Positions 37,828-44,476 of a stretch of DNA of 50,706 bases are shown here, in pieces. The DNA is from a virus, in IMG/VR virus record IMGVR_UViG_3300042324_001056, positions 1 through 50,706 of that record; one strand, given 5' to 3'. Positions within the stretch are counted from its first letter, which is position 1; every line of letters begins with the position of its first letter. The translations under genes were made by a program, and so were the position numbers. Below the pieces are notes generated by a model. That model did no database searches, was not told the DNA's origin, and saw only the letters and a list, made by a program, of their open reading frames with translations.

Positions 37828-38579
37828 GTACCACGTTGAAAGTGGAATTGTTTTAGTCGTTTGACAAATTCTTTAAAATAAAACTTAACATCAGAGTCAT
37901 CTAAAGAAAATACTTGGGGTATAGCATCCTCTTCGTTTGCTATCCAAATTTCAACCCCATTTGGTTTAATTCCAGTCCTGTCCCAATAAGCAATGTAATA
38001 TGCTGATCCTTGCATGAAGTAATCTTGGATCCATTGCTCTTCTTTTGGTCTACGACTATTTTTATAATCAATAATCAAAACACCTTTGTCAAATGTCTTG
38101 GAAACATTATCAACTGTACCAGCATAACCACCCATTCTAGCAGTCCATAAGAATTCTTCGGCTGTTAAGACCTCTTCGACTCTGGATAGAGTTCTAGATG
38201 AATTATACCAAAACTTCATAAAGAATTTCCAACCTTCGGACAAAAACAATTCACCAGATTCATGATCTTTGAATTGATTGACCTCATGATCAGTTGCTGC
38301 TAATATTTTAAGATCTGCTAGTTTTTCCTGTTGAGTACCCGGAATTGGTTTATAAAGTTCAAGTAAGCGATGCATTACTGTTCCTCTATTCATAGACAGA
38401 GTCGAAATTCGATTGGCTTCAGATTCACCAACTCTTTTCTTCCATTTATCTAAACCAGATTGGTCTTTTGTTTGACCTAATACAGTTGTGATAGATGGAA
38501 ATAAGCCAATGATTTTATTGTCGTCTGAGACTTCATAAAACCTTAAGCCACCAATTTCTCTTCTGTTAATTGTTTGCAT
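37818..38579 (-). CDS. PD-(D/E)XK exonuclease (RecB/MGME1-like)
   Basis: 253 aa. GYAGTVDNV supplies the Asp, LIIDYKNSRR the D/ExK core, and WIQDYFMQGSAYYIAYW the QxxxY helix of the RecB-type nuclease family; the N-terminal SITTVLG segment matches phage MGME1-like exonucleases. The family degrades single-stranded DNA ends. Likely in DNA recombination or recycling of host DNA. One-base overlap with the gene at 38579. Confidence 0.82.
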   Translation of the reverse strand: MQTINRREIGGLRFYEVSDDNKIIGLFPSITTVLGQTKDQSGLDKWKKRVGESEANRISTLSMNRGTVMHRLLELYKPIPGTQQEKLADLKILAATDHEVNQFKDHESGELFLSEGWKFFMKFWYNSSRTLSRVEEVLTAEEFLWTARMGGYAGTVDNVSKTFDKGVLIIDYKNSRRPKEEQWIQDYFMQGSAYYIAYWDRTGIKPNGVEIWIANEEDAIPQVFSLDDSDVKFYFKEFVKRLKQFHFQRGTNI

Positions 38580-39034
38580 TAAAAAATGTAATTCCAGGCG
38601 TTAGAACACATTTGACTAATAGCTTCCCAATGATTTGCAGCTAAGTTAAATCCTAATTTTGCAAGGATGATGATAACCGTAGTCAAAACAGTGTGACCTA
38701 GAATAGACCAAAAAGAAAGTCTATCGAATTCTGGCCATAAGACAACTAAAAAGCCATCAGTGCCTTCTATTTTTTCCATAGAAGGAAAGGCTGCTTCAGC
38801 AATACCCATTTCCATTAAAACTTTGGTCATTTTTGGAAGTTGTTGAAATACCCAACCTTCTTGAGCTATTTCAGGAGAAGCCAAAACTTCTGGTGGCATA
38901 TTAAGAACGGTGTAGATCCTACCGATCCAATCAACTCGCAAATTGTTATCAGCTAAGAATTCTTCGTTAGCTTTGGCTACTTTGCGGAAAATATACCACA
39001 ATCTTATTTCTTTATACAGTTTATACCAATACAT
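38579..39034 (-). CDS. Hypothetical protein with C-terminal membrane helix
   Basis: 151 aa. A hydrophobic segment near residues 112-130 (HTVLTTVIIILAKLGFNLAA) and an N-terminal basic amphipathic stretch. Not recognised. The first coding gene after the structured RNA at 39045-39340 and possibly read through from it. Confidence 0.55.
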   Translation of the reverse strand: MYWYKLYKEIRLWYIFRKVAKANEEFLADNNLRVDWIGRIYTVLNMPPEVLASPEIAQEGWVFQQLPKMTKVLMEMGIAEAAFPSMEKIEGTDGFLVVLWPEFDRLSFWSILGHTVLTTVIIILAKLGFNLAANHWEAISQMCSNAWNYIF

Positions 39035-39044
39035 ATTATTTTCG

Positions 39045-39340
39045 TTTAATGTTCTTTAAAATAAAAAAGTTTGAAGCTCAGCACTTACCCATTATAAAGC
39101 ATCTCTTCACAGCATGATGCACGGTGATAGTGGTGTACAGATGGACTAAGCCTGTAGAGGTCGACTAAATTACCTTTACTCTATCATTACCGCGGCCATA
39201 TCTGAGTCGCTAAACTCAGGTTGCTCCAAACTTGTAGGCAAGGTATAACTTTGTGTGACTGCGTATTCAACTCTGTTATTATACTTTATATCGGTGCAGC
39301 GTATACCTTGGGTCCAATATCTTTAAGAACGTTTTCTTTG
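39045..39340 (-). ncRNA. Candidate structured non-coding RNA of unknown family
   Basis: About 295 nt with no plausible reading frame and higher GC than its surroundings, right behind a GATATATAA box. An eight-base-pair helix joins AAGGTATA (39302-39309) with TATACCTT (39240-39247); a hairpin CTGAGT-loop-ACTCAG lies at 39202-39219. The 3' end runs into a T6 tract. It lacks the TACWGCAA motif of the Y-type RNAs and I cannot match it to tmRNA, RNase P, 6S or GOLLD/ROOL. Confidence 0.55.
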
Positions 39341-39353
39341 ATATTTATATATC
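39340..39353 (-). promoter_or_regulatory. GATATATAA-type promoter for the 39-kb RNA
   Basis: Minus strand GATATATAAATATC overlapping the stop codon of the thioesterase gene (39345). Confidence 0.5.
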
Positions 39354-39755
39354 ATTCTTTGCTTTTGTTTCATTAAACTGCTTTTTTACTTTGTCACTGA
39401 TTGGAATTGGATTGCCATCTTCATCTATACGAACAAATGTAATACTGGTTTCAAGAATCACCTCTTCAGCATGAGTGTAAACATTAAATGATCTGGCTTC
39501 CATGTAAAGTTCACAACTTGTGGTACCAATCTTTTCTATTTGGCCATAGATCTTTAATAAACTGCCTTCTTTTGCTGGTTTTTTAAAGATGCATTCATCG
39601 ATTCTAACAGTAACCATTCTTCTATTGTGACAATATTCCATGGCATAAGAAGCTGCAGCTGAATCAATCCAGCTCATTAGTTTACCACCAAATAAATTGC
39701 CATGAAAGCCCAAATCGGACTTCTTAATAGGGTGTGTGTTTAATAATTGCATCAT
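39345..39755 (-). CDS. Hot-dog acyl-CoA thioesterase (YciA/ACOT-like)
   Basis: 136 aa. GFHGNLFGGKLMSWID with the following AAASYA helix is the hot-dog core of acyl-CoA hydrolases, and VTVRIDECIFKKPAKEGSLL and SCELYMEA follow in the usual order. Members hydrolyse acyl-CoA to free acid and CoA. Rare in phages; probably a host-derived metabolic gene affecting membrane lipid or CoA pools during infection (inference). Adjacent to a glycosyltransferase-like gene with one-base spacing. Confidence 0.82.
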   Translation of the reverse strand: MMQLLNTHPIKKSDLGFHGNLFGGKLMSWIDSAAASYAMEYCHNRRMVTVRIDECIFKKPAKEGSLLKIYGQIEKIGTTSCELYMEARSFNVYTHAEEVILETSITFVRIDEDGNPIPISDKVKKQFNETKAKNDI

Positions 39756-40379
39756 TTATAAATAATTATAGTATGATAGAATCTTGTCTATGAATAAAAA
39801 TCTATCTGGGTTGTTTTCGTACAGTCTCTCTATAAATCGACCATCTGCATCATATCTAGCTTCAAACTCAAAATTATTAAAGACAGTTCTGTGTAAAATA
39901 AATTGAGCTAGATCAATTTTAGTAACTCGCATATTCTCTGGTTTTGCAAACCTAACATCAAGATCTGTCCAGTCTTTATATGAAACGTCTTGATTAAAAA
40001 TCATTGCAAATAAGTTTGATTGTTCACAAAAATCTAAATTTGATTTAAAATTGTCAAATAGCTCTTGGTGTAAAATATTGTCATCATCTAAAGAATATAC
40101 CCAACCATCTTTGATATTATCAATAATGACATTATTCATTCTTGTGTAAAGATAATCGTTTTGAGAATATTCGAAGTATAATTTAGCATTATAATCTCGT
40201 TGTAATGTACTAAGAATATCAGTACTAACATCTTTTAAGACGTTTGCATCAAAGATAATATGCCATTGTATTCCATCATCTTTTACTGGAATAGATTGAC
40301 CAACTGTTATGATATTGTTTATTCTACTGCATCGAGTTACAATATGTAGTACTCGATTTTGGTTTGTATTTGATTGCAT
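39756..40379 (-). CDS. Glycosyltransferase-A-like protein
   Basis: 207 aa. The strand-loop WVYSLDDDN carries a DxD-type acid cluster used by GT-A enzymes to bind the nucleotide-sugar metal; an N-terminal VLHIVTRCSR strand and a C-terminal DGRFIERLYENN segment fit the fold. Acceptor unknown: phage DNA, virion protein or host surface are options. Confidence 0.65.
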   Translation of the reverse strand: MQSNTNQNRVLHIVTRCSRINNIITVGQSIPVKDDGIQWHIIFDANVLKDVSTDILSTLQRDYNAKLYFEYSQNDYLYTRMNNVIIDNIKDGWVYSLDDDNILHQELFDNFKSNLDFCEQSNLFAMIFNQDVSYKDWTDLDVRFAKPENMRVTKIDLAQFILHRTVFNNFEFEARYDADGRFIERLYENNPDRFLFIDKILSYYNYL

Positions 40380-40972
40380 TATTTACAGCAATTAGTTTGA
40401 TATAACATGAAATCTGATTTTGTAGGAGTTACGTTTAGAAAGTAAAATTCATAAACCTTTCCGTCTGCTTCTATCATTTTCCAAAAGCCTGTTGGGATTG
40501 TGGCTCCTGTGGATAATTTCTTTGCATTGGCAAAATCAACTTTAATAGTAACTTTTACCTTTATGCCACGTGAAGCTAAATTTCTTTCGAAAACTTCTAA
40601 GTTTTTCCAAACACCTCTGTTTAAATCTTGGTGTTGCAGAGCACAATTGATATAAGTAAATGTTTTGGCTATTGTAAACCTATCACAAGCAAAATCGGCA
40701 GCTGGTGCCATGTGACCTTTGTCGTAAACATTATTTACGTAATCTGAATCATCAGATGTTTTAACTTTGGGATAAGATCTAAATTCTAAGCCAGATCTTG
40801 GGGCTGTTCCATCTGGACATTCAACGTAATATTGAATCCATCTTGGTTGTTCTAAAACTTCTGAATAAACTACTTCAAAAATATCAGTCTTAATTCTAAC
40901 TGAGTCTCTTCTGTGTTGTGCGTATGTTAAATTTGTAATTAATAGCAATGCTATCAATAATAGTTTCTTCAT
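40379..40972 (-). CDS. Secreted DNA/RNA non-specific endonuclease (NUC1 type)
   Basis: 197 aa. Signal peptide MKKLLLIALLLITNLTYAQ, then YDKGHMAPAADF, a DRGH-type site with Lys in place of Arg and His as general base, and NCALQHQDLNRGVW with the Mg-ligand Asn. Family members cut DNA and RNA outside the cytoplasm. In a phage it may degrade DNA in the periplasm or medium, for example from competing phages (inference). A C-terminal CC could form disulfides. Confidence 0.82.
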   Translation of the reverse strand: MKKLLLIALLLITNLTYAQHRRDSVRIKTDIFEVVYSEVLEQPRWIQYYVECPDGTAPRSGLEFRSYPKVKTSDDSDYVNNVYDKGHMAPAADFACDRFTIAKTFTYINCALQHQDLNRGVWKNLEVFERNLASRGIKVKVTIKVDFANAKKLSTGATIPTGFWKMIEADGKVYEFYFLNVTPTKSDFMLYQTNCCK

Positions 40973-40975
40973 GAC

Positions 40976-41101
40976 TTATTTATTTCTCTCTCGTTCTGCT
41001 TTTCTTTTGGCTTTTCTTTTTGCTCGTCTCCATGTTGGGTATTCTGTTATAAATACCATTGCTCCGAAAACTACACAAAACATTAAAATTATCTTATACA
41101 T
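40976..41101 (-). CDS. 41-aa membrane peptide with basic tail
   Basis: MYKIILMFCVVFGAMVFI is a transmembrane helix; the tail is RRAKRKAKRKAERERNK. Small basic membrane peptide of unknown role, three bases before the nuclease gene and overlapping the upstream gene by eight. Confidence 0.55.
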   Translation of the reverse strand: MYKIILMFCVVFGAMVFITEYPTWRRAKRKAKRKAERERNK

Positions 41102-41423
41102 TTCTGTATTTATGTAAATGCCTTTGAATCTTTTCTTTTAAAGGCTCATCTGACACGTGATCCAAAACTTCAGTTAAAATATTCTTAATTACTTTTTGAC
41201 TTTTGGTTCTGGCATGAGATCTATTAGTATGCTCAACCATGTAAAGATAATAAGCTGTCTCATCAACTGATTTTAACTTATCTAAGTATTTACCGATTCT
41301 GGCATCAATACCTCTGTTGCCATGTAAGTCTAAGACATTTGGCAGTGCTTTGTAGTAAAGTTCATCTAAGCGTCCTGTTAGATATTGAATCTCACCGAAT
41401 TTGAAAATTTCGTTTTCAGTCAT
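41094..41423 (-). CDS. Hypothetical protein
   Basis: 109 aa from the ATG at 41423 (MTENEIFKFGEIQYLTGRLD). A longer reading runs through the tRNA-Gly and RNA region and is rejected. Mostly helical with a basic C-terminus (EKIQRHLHKYRNV). I have an impression of similar uncharacterised phage proteins near tRNA genes. Starts 17 nt after the tRNA-Gly. Confidence 0.6.
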   Translation of the reverse strand: MTENEIFKFGEIQYLTGRLDELYYKALPNVLDLHGNRGIDARIGKYLDKLKSVDETAYYLYMVEHTNRSHARTKSQKVIKNILTEVLDHVSDEPLKEKIQRHLHKYRNV

Positions 41424-41440
41424 TTGTTTTGAATTAAAAG

Positions 41441-41516
41441 TGGAGCGAAAGACGGGATTCGAACCCGCGACCTCCAGTTTGGTAAACTGGAGCTCTACCA
41501 GCTGAGCTACTTTCGC
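41441..41516 (-). tRNA. tRNA-Gly (anticodon ACC), CCA encoded
   Basis: Acceptor GCGAAAG/CTTTCGC, D arm GCTC-GAGC with GG, anticodon stem CCAGT/ACTGG with loop TTACCAA, T arm GCGGG-TTCGAAT-CCCGT, discriminator T and encoded CCA. U73 fits glycine. Anticodon ACC (A34) for GGU is unusual, since bacteria normally use GCC. Confidence 0.85.
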
Positions 41517-41604
41517 AATTTGGGTTGGATCAGAGGCCTTCTGCCAACCGAGACCTCGTCGTTGAACTTCCGAAAAAATCAGAGCGTACCGAGACACTAT
41601 AAAA
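41517..41604 (-). other. Structured spacer between Y-type RNA and tRNA-Gly
   Basis: No gene. GGTTGG-CAGA pairs with TCTG-AT-CCAACC near 41524-41550, and GTCTCGGT occurs twice (minus strand) in an imperfect direct repeat. Could be a processing region or a further small RNA. Confidence 0.4.
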
Positions 41605-41734
41605 AATTCAGGATGGCTTTTTGTACGTGCTCTACCAGCTGAGCTAACTGCCTCGAAAGACAGTATGGGATTCGAACCCATGACCACGAGGTTAATAGCC
41701 TAGTTTTTACTTTTTGCAGTAACCATCCTTTAAG
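41605..41734 (-). ncRNA. tRNA-mimicking Y-type RNA 1 (YrlA-like, permuted tRNA fold)
   Basis: Ends close by GGATGG (41723-41728) with CCATCC (41611-41616), then T and TACTGCAA (41714-41721). Inside is a tRNA in permuted order: T arm ATGGG-TTCGAAT-CCCAT (41665-41681), acceptor strand ACTGTCT, loop TTCG (41654-41657), acceptor strand AGGCAGT, TA, then D arm GCTC-AGCTGGTA-GAGC (41629-41644). The seven-base-pair acceptor is fully paired and sealed by a UUCG tetraloop, so no 3' CCA end can exist. A local hairpin CTAGG-CTATTAA-CCTCG sits at the anticodon-arm place. This is the topology reported for bacterial Y RNAs (YrlA), which bind Ro60. Confidence 0.8.
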
Positions 41735-41736
41735 TT

Positions 41737-41904
41737 TTATGCTGTTTTCTTAGAAGCTACTGACCAAATAAAACCTACAAGTGCAGTAATAATACCTGCG
41801 CCTTCAGCTAGCATTGAATCATCCATATAACCTCTTGTTACTAATACACCACCTAATACAGTTAAAGTGTGACGTAAAAATCCTAAAAATTGATCTTTGT
41901 TCAT
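41737..41904 (-). CDS. Small holin-like membrane protein
   Basis: 55 aa: FLRHTLTVLGGVLVTRGYMD then MLAEGAGIITALVGFIWSVA and a basic end SKKTA. Two hydrophobic segments with a short polar turn and this exact pattern (LRHxLTxxGG...G.....GxxxxLxGxxWS) are typical of a common small phage holin family. It would release the endolysin 34227-35141. Lies between Y-type RNA 1 and tRNA-Thr, apparently on the same RNA transcript. Confidence 0.75.
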   Translation of the reverse strand: MNKDQFLGFLRHTLTVLGGVLVTRGYMDDSMLAEGAGIITALVGFIWSVASKKTA

Positions 41905-41929
41905 AATAATTAAATTGTTAAATTGTTAG

Positions 41930-42003
41930 AGCCTCTTGACGGATTCGAACCGCCGACCCCCTCATTACAAGTGAGGTGCTCTGGCCAACTGAGCTAAAGA
42001 GGC
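41930..42003 (-). tRNA. tRNA-Thr (anticodon TGT)
   Basis: Acceptor GCCTCTT/AAGAGGC, D arm GCTC-GAGC with GG, anticodon arm CCTCA-CTTGTAA-TGAGG, T arm with TTCGAAT. CCA is not encoded, so it depends on a CCA enzyme. Confidence 0.9.
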
Positions 42004-42009
42004 AAAATA

Positions 42010-42071
42010 ACGGGATACGATTTGGTTTCAGTTGTTGTAGAATTGAAAGTTATTTGCTGTATGTATCCCAA
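42010..42071 (-). ncRNA. Candidate Y-type RNA C (short form)
   Basis: GGGATAC (42063-42069) pairs with GTATCCC (42012-42018); one base after the 5' strand is TACAGCAA (42054-42061). An inner TTTCA/TGAAA stem is possible. No tRNA-like arms. It separates Y-type RNA 2 from tRNA-Thr by a few bases each side. Confidence 0.5.
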
Positions 42072-42074
42072 TAA

Positions 42075-42205
42075 GGTCAGGTTTCTGTTTTTGCTTACCA
42101 GCGCGTTTACCAATTTCGCCACAATTATCTTTCGATAAGAGGTAGGACTCGAACCTACAATGTACCGGTTCCAGATGCTGTTTTATTGCTGTAAGAAACC
42201 TTTAA
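42075..42205 (-). ncRNA. tRNA-mimicking Y-type RNA 2 (YrlA-like, permuted class II tRNA fold)
   Basis: Ends close by AGGTTTCT (42194-42201) with AGAAACCT (42079-42086), followed by TACAGCAA (42186-42193). Inside, in permuted order: ACCGG (42065+100..., i.e. 42165-42169), T arm GTAGG-TTCGAGT-CCTAC (42142-42158), acceptor strand CTCTTATC, loop GAAA (42130-42133), GATAATTG, TG, a leucine-type D arm GCG-AAATTGGTAAAC-GCG, then CTGGT (42097-42101) pairing with ACCGG as the anticodon-type stem. The acceptor has two mismatches but is capped by a GNRA tetraloop. Shares flanking TTAAAGG...TTAC-GCAA and CAAAAA...CCTGA with RNA 1, so the two are paralogues. Confidence 0.8.
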
Positions 42206-42211
42206 TGCGTT

Positions 42212-42388
42212 TTACGCTTCTTTGTTCTTTTCAGAAACTTGTGTGCGTACTGCTTGTGCTAATGCTTTAACATCTTGCATTGCTTTACGAACACGTGTGC
42301 CAGCTGCTTTATTTCCTTTTTCAAAGAATTTTTCTGCATCTACTCTAGCTTCTTCTAGAACTGCGATGATTTTGTTGTAGTTTTCCAT
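42212..42388 (-). CDS. Hc1 histone H1-like DNA-binding protein
   Basis: 58 aa. FFEKGNKAAGTRVRKAMQD followed by VKALAQAVRTQV is the core of the small Hc1 family common in Bacteroidetes. Basic and helical; known members bind DNA and condense nucleoids. A phage copy may organise phage DNA or modify the host nucleoid. Directly before Y-type RNA 2 in transcription order. Confidence 0.85.
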   Translation of the reverse strand: MENYNKIIAVLEEARVDAEKFFEKGNKAAGTRVRKAMQDVKALAQAVRTQVSEKNKEA

Positions 42389-42400
42389 AATTGTTAATTG

Positions 42401-42415
42401 TATAGTTTATATATT
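42401..42415 (-). promoter_or_regulatory. ATATATAA promoter-like box before the Hc1 gene and RNA cluster
   Basis: Minus strand AATATATAAACTATA, 13 nt before the Hc1 ATG; the only clear promoter-like box between here and tRNA-Gly, so it may serve the RNA cluster. Confidence 0.5.
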
Positions 42416-42437
42416 TGTTTTCTTTTTTGTTTCAAAA

Positions 42438-42698
42438 TTATTGTGCAGTGTCTGTTTTTATTTCACAGTGTTGTTTACGACATGGAATTTTAATTGTAAC
42501 TGTGTCATGAACATAAACGTTTACTGGCACTTTTACTTCTTTGATCTCAATTGCTACTGAATCTTTCTTTTCTTTAGTTGGTGGCCACGGTTTATTGTTA
42601 TCTTTGGTAAGAAATGCCCAAATAATCATGCCACAAAAGCCAACAATTAATAATATGGTAAATGCGCCTCCTAGGAATAGCAGTTTAGATTGCTTCAT
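42438..42698 (-). CDS. Signal-anchored protein
   Basis: 86 aa: transmembrane FTILLIVGFCGMIIWAFL near residues 13-30, then a Lys-rich and beta region ending in CRKQHC. No family; spanin or other membrane role possible. Overlaps the gene at 42685 by 14 nt. Confidence 0.55.
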   Translation of the reverse strand: MKQSKLLFLGGAFTILLIVGFCGMIIWAFLTKDNNKPWPPTKEKKDSVAIEIKEVKVPVNVYVHDTVTIKIPCRKQHCEIKTDTAQ

Positions 42699-43104
42699 TT
42701 GAAAGTGTTTGAAAAATGGTTTTTAATGAATGCTTTACATTTGATCTGATCTCATCTTCCATTTCTTGGCGACGAGATTCTACTTCCATATCAAAGGCTT
42801 TAACCAAACGCTGATAAGCCTTTAAAGTAATTTTGACATTATAAGAATAAGTGTGATTAATAATATCAACCATGCCGTCTTGAATAATAAAGTAGATTTG
42901 TGAATCTGAATTTTTGATAAATCTTTTACCAGATAATGGTGAAATTAACAATTCTGAATTAGATCTATTAATTAGTGATCTGCAAATTGCTAGAGTTTCA
43001 AATTCAAACTCTGTTGGCTGAGTGTGCTGTGCAGGATCCATAGCTTTGTGCATTCTAATTGCCAACTTCTGTGATAATCTCTTAAATGTGTGGTAAACGG
43101 TCAT
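42685..43104 (-). CDS. Hypothetical protein
   Basis: 139 aa, helical N-terminus with basic residues (FKRLSQKLAIRMHKAM), central strands (QIYFIIQDGMVDIINHTYSY) and a helical C-terminus. Not recognised. Confidence 0.55.
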   Translation of the reverse strand: MTVYHTFKRLSQKLAIRMHKAMDPAQHTQPTEFEFETLAICRSLINRSNSELLISPLSGKRFIKNSDSQIYFIIQDGMVDIINHTYSYNVKITLKAYQRLVKAFDMEVESRRQEMEDEIRSNVKHSLKTIFQTLSNEAI

Positions 43105-43153
43105 ACTTTATTTTTTAAGTTACAAATTTTATACGAAGCTGTTTAAAATTGTT

Positions 43154-43336
43154 TCATTTGATAGTTCTGATCGTATAAACATGACCTGAATCGCTATTTT
43201 CTTGTAGCATTTGTCTGGTATCTTCAGCTTTTTCTAAATCGTCAAATTCTAATATTTCAGAGTGACCATCTAGAATTAGGACTGGAAGTGTGCCAGTTTC
43301 AGTTGTGATGTTTTTTACAATAATGTAGGTTTCCAT
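43154..43336 (-). CDS. 60-aa hypothetical protein
   Basis: Small ferredoxin-like alternation: TYIIVKNITT strand, PVLILDGHSEILEF, helix ADTRQMLQENS, strand HVYTIRTI. Not recognised. One-base overlap with the aminopeptidase gene. Confidence 0.55.
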   Translation of the reverse strand: METYIIVKNITTETGTLPVLILDGHSEILEFDDLEKAEDTRQMLQENSDSGHVYTIRTIK

Positions 43337-44430
43337 TAGATTCTAGGATTTTTTATAGATTCGATTTCGTAAACCGATAAGTTTAATAGTGTATTGACAA
43401 ATAGTATAATAGCGTTTTCAACATCATCTTTGTGTGCCATTTCAACAGTCGTGTGCATGTATTTCAATGGTGTTGCTAAAATTGCAGTTGGCGTATTTTC
43501 TAAAAAGAAAGAAACTGTATCATTTCCATAAGATCCAACTGTTAATTGAATTGGTATCTCAAGTTCATGCGCTGTGTCGCGATAAAGTTTGATCAGTTTG
43601 CGGTGATTTTGTGCTGTAAACTCAACACAAGGTCCTTTTCCACCTTCGATGTCACCATCTTTGGCTTTATTCATCATTGGGTGATTTGTGTTGTGACAAA
43701 CATCATGTACTAATGCAATATCAGCTTTGATAGTTTGAGCAATCAAACGAGCTCCAAATAAGCCAACCTCTTCCTGGACTGAGTTAACTACATATAAGTC
43801 AAATGGTAAACGATGATTCATTTTTGAAATGCGTAAAAGAGCTTCAGCGATGATATAACCACCAATCTTATTATCCAATGAACGACCAACATAATAGTCA
43901 CCTAACTCACTAAACTGATCGTCAAAAGTAACCATACAGCCAACTTCAACTCCAAGTTCTTTTACTTTGTCAGCTGAATCAACTCCAAAATCCAACCATA
44001 ATTCATGCTGATCTGGTCCCATTTCGGTGTATTTTTCTCTAACATGAACTGCTGGAGAACCAAAGAATGCTTTAACTTTTTGACCTTTATGAGTATGTAC
44101 GATCACAGATTTTGAAGCTGCGATCATATTATCAGATCCACCAGCTCTTTTAACTCGAACGTAACCGTCTTTTTCGATTTGAGTAATGATCCATGCAATT
44201 TCATCACAATGTGCTTCTAAAACTACTCGATATGGCTCAGCGTATCTGTGCGATAAATCTTGGTCAGCTGTGCTGCCTTTTAAGATGCCATAAGCAGTAC
44301 CATAAGCATCGACTTTTACTTGATCGGCAAATGGTCTAATATAATCTGCCCAAATTTTCTGTCCTTCGGTCTCTTGACCAACTGGTGAAAATGCGTTTAG
44401 ATAATTGTAAAGAAATTCTTTTGAGTCCAT
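43336..44430 (-). CDS. M42-family metallo-aminopeptidase
   Basis: 364 aa, full length for the family. Metal and catalytic residues all present: LEAHCDEIA (His74, Asp76), SLDNKIGG (Asp186, bridging), QEEVG (Glu220/Glu221), VHDVCHN (Asp243) and YMHTTVE (His326). Members form dodecameric TET particles that trim peptides. Very unusual in a phage; may recycle peptides for amino acids or trim phage/host proteins during infection. No signal or tag, so cytoplasmic. Confidence 0.88.
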   Translation of the reverse strand: MDSKEFLYNYLNAFSPVGQETEGQKIWADYIRPFADQVKVDAYGTAYGILKGSTADQDLSHRYAEPYRVVLEAHCDEIAWIITQIEKDGYVRVKRAGGSDNMIAASKSVIVHTHKGQKVKAFFGSPAVHVREKYTEMGPDQHELWLDFGVDSADKVKELGVEVGCMVTFDDQFSELGDYYVGRSLDNKIGGYIIAEALLRISKMNHRLPFDLYVVNSVQEEVGLFGARLIAQTIKADIALVHDVCHNTNHPMMNKAKDGDIEGGKGPCVEFTAQNHRKLIKLYRDTAHELEIPIQLTVGSYGNDTVSFFLENTPTAILATPLKYMHTTVEMAHKDDVENAIILFVNTLLNLSVYEIESIKNPRI

Positions 44431-44476
44431 ATAATTTTATTTTAGAGTTATACTCCCTAATAAAATAATGTTTCAT

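Noticed and set aside
39187-39198. Eleven-base match to the 16S rRNA 530 loop (GCCGCGGTAAT) in the 39-kb RNA
   Set aside because: No surrounding similarity to 16S; such a short match can occur by chance.
41424-41687. N-terminal extension of the gene at 41094 through the tRNA-Gly
   Set aside because: It translates a tRNA and the Y-type RNA; an ATG at 41423 gives a normal start.
41605-42205. Reading the tRNA-like pieces as degenerate tRNA pseudogenes or two truncated neighbouring tRNAs
   Set aside because: The split halves pair with each other through the acceptor stem, are joined by stable tetraloops, and are enclosed by complementary ends, in two separate examples.
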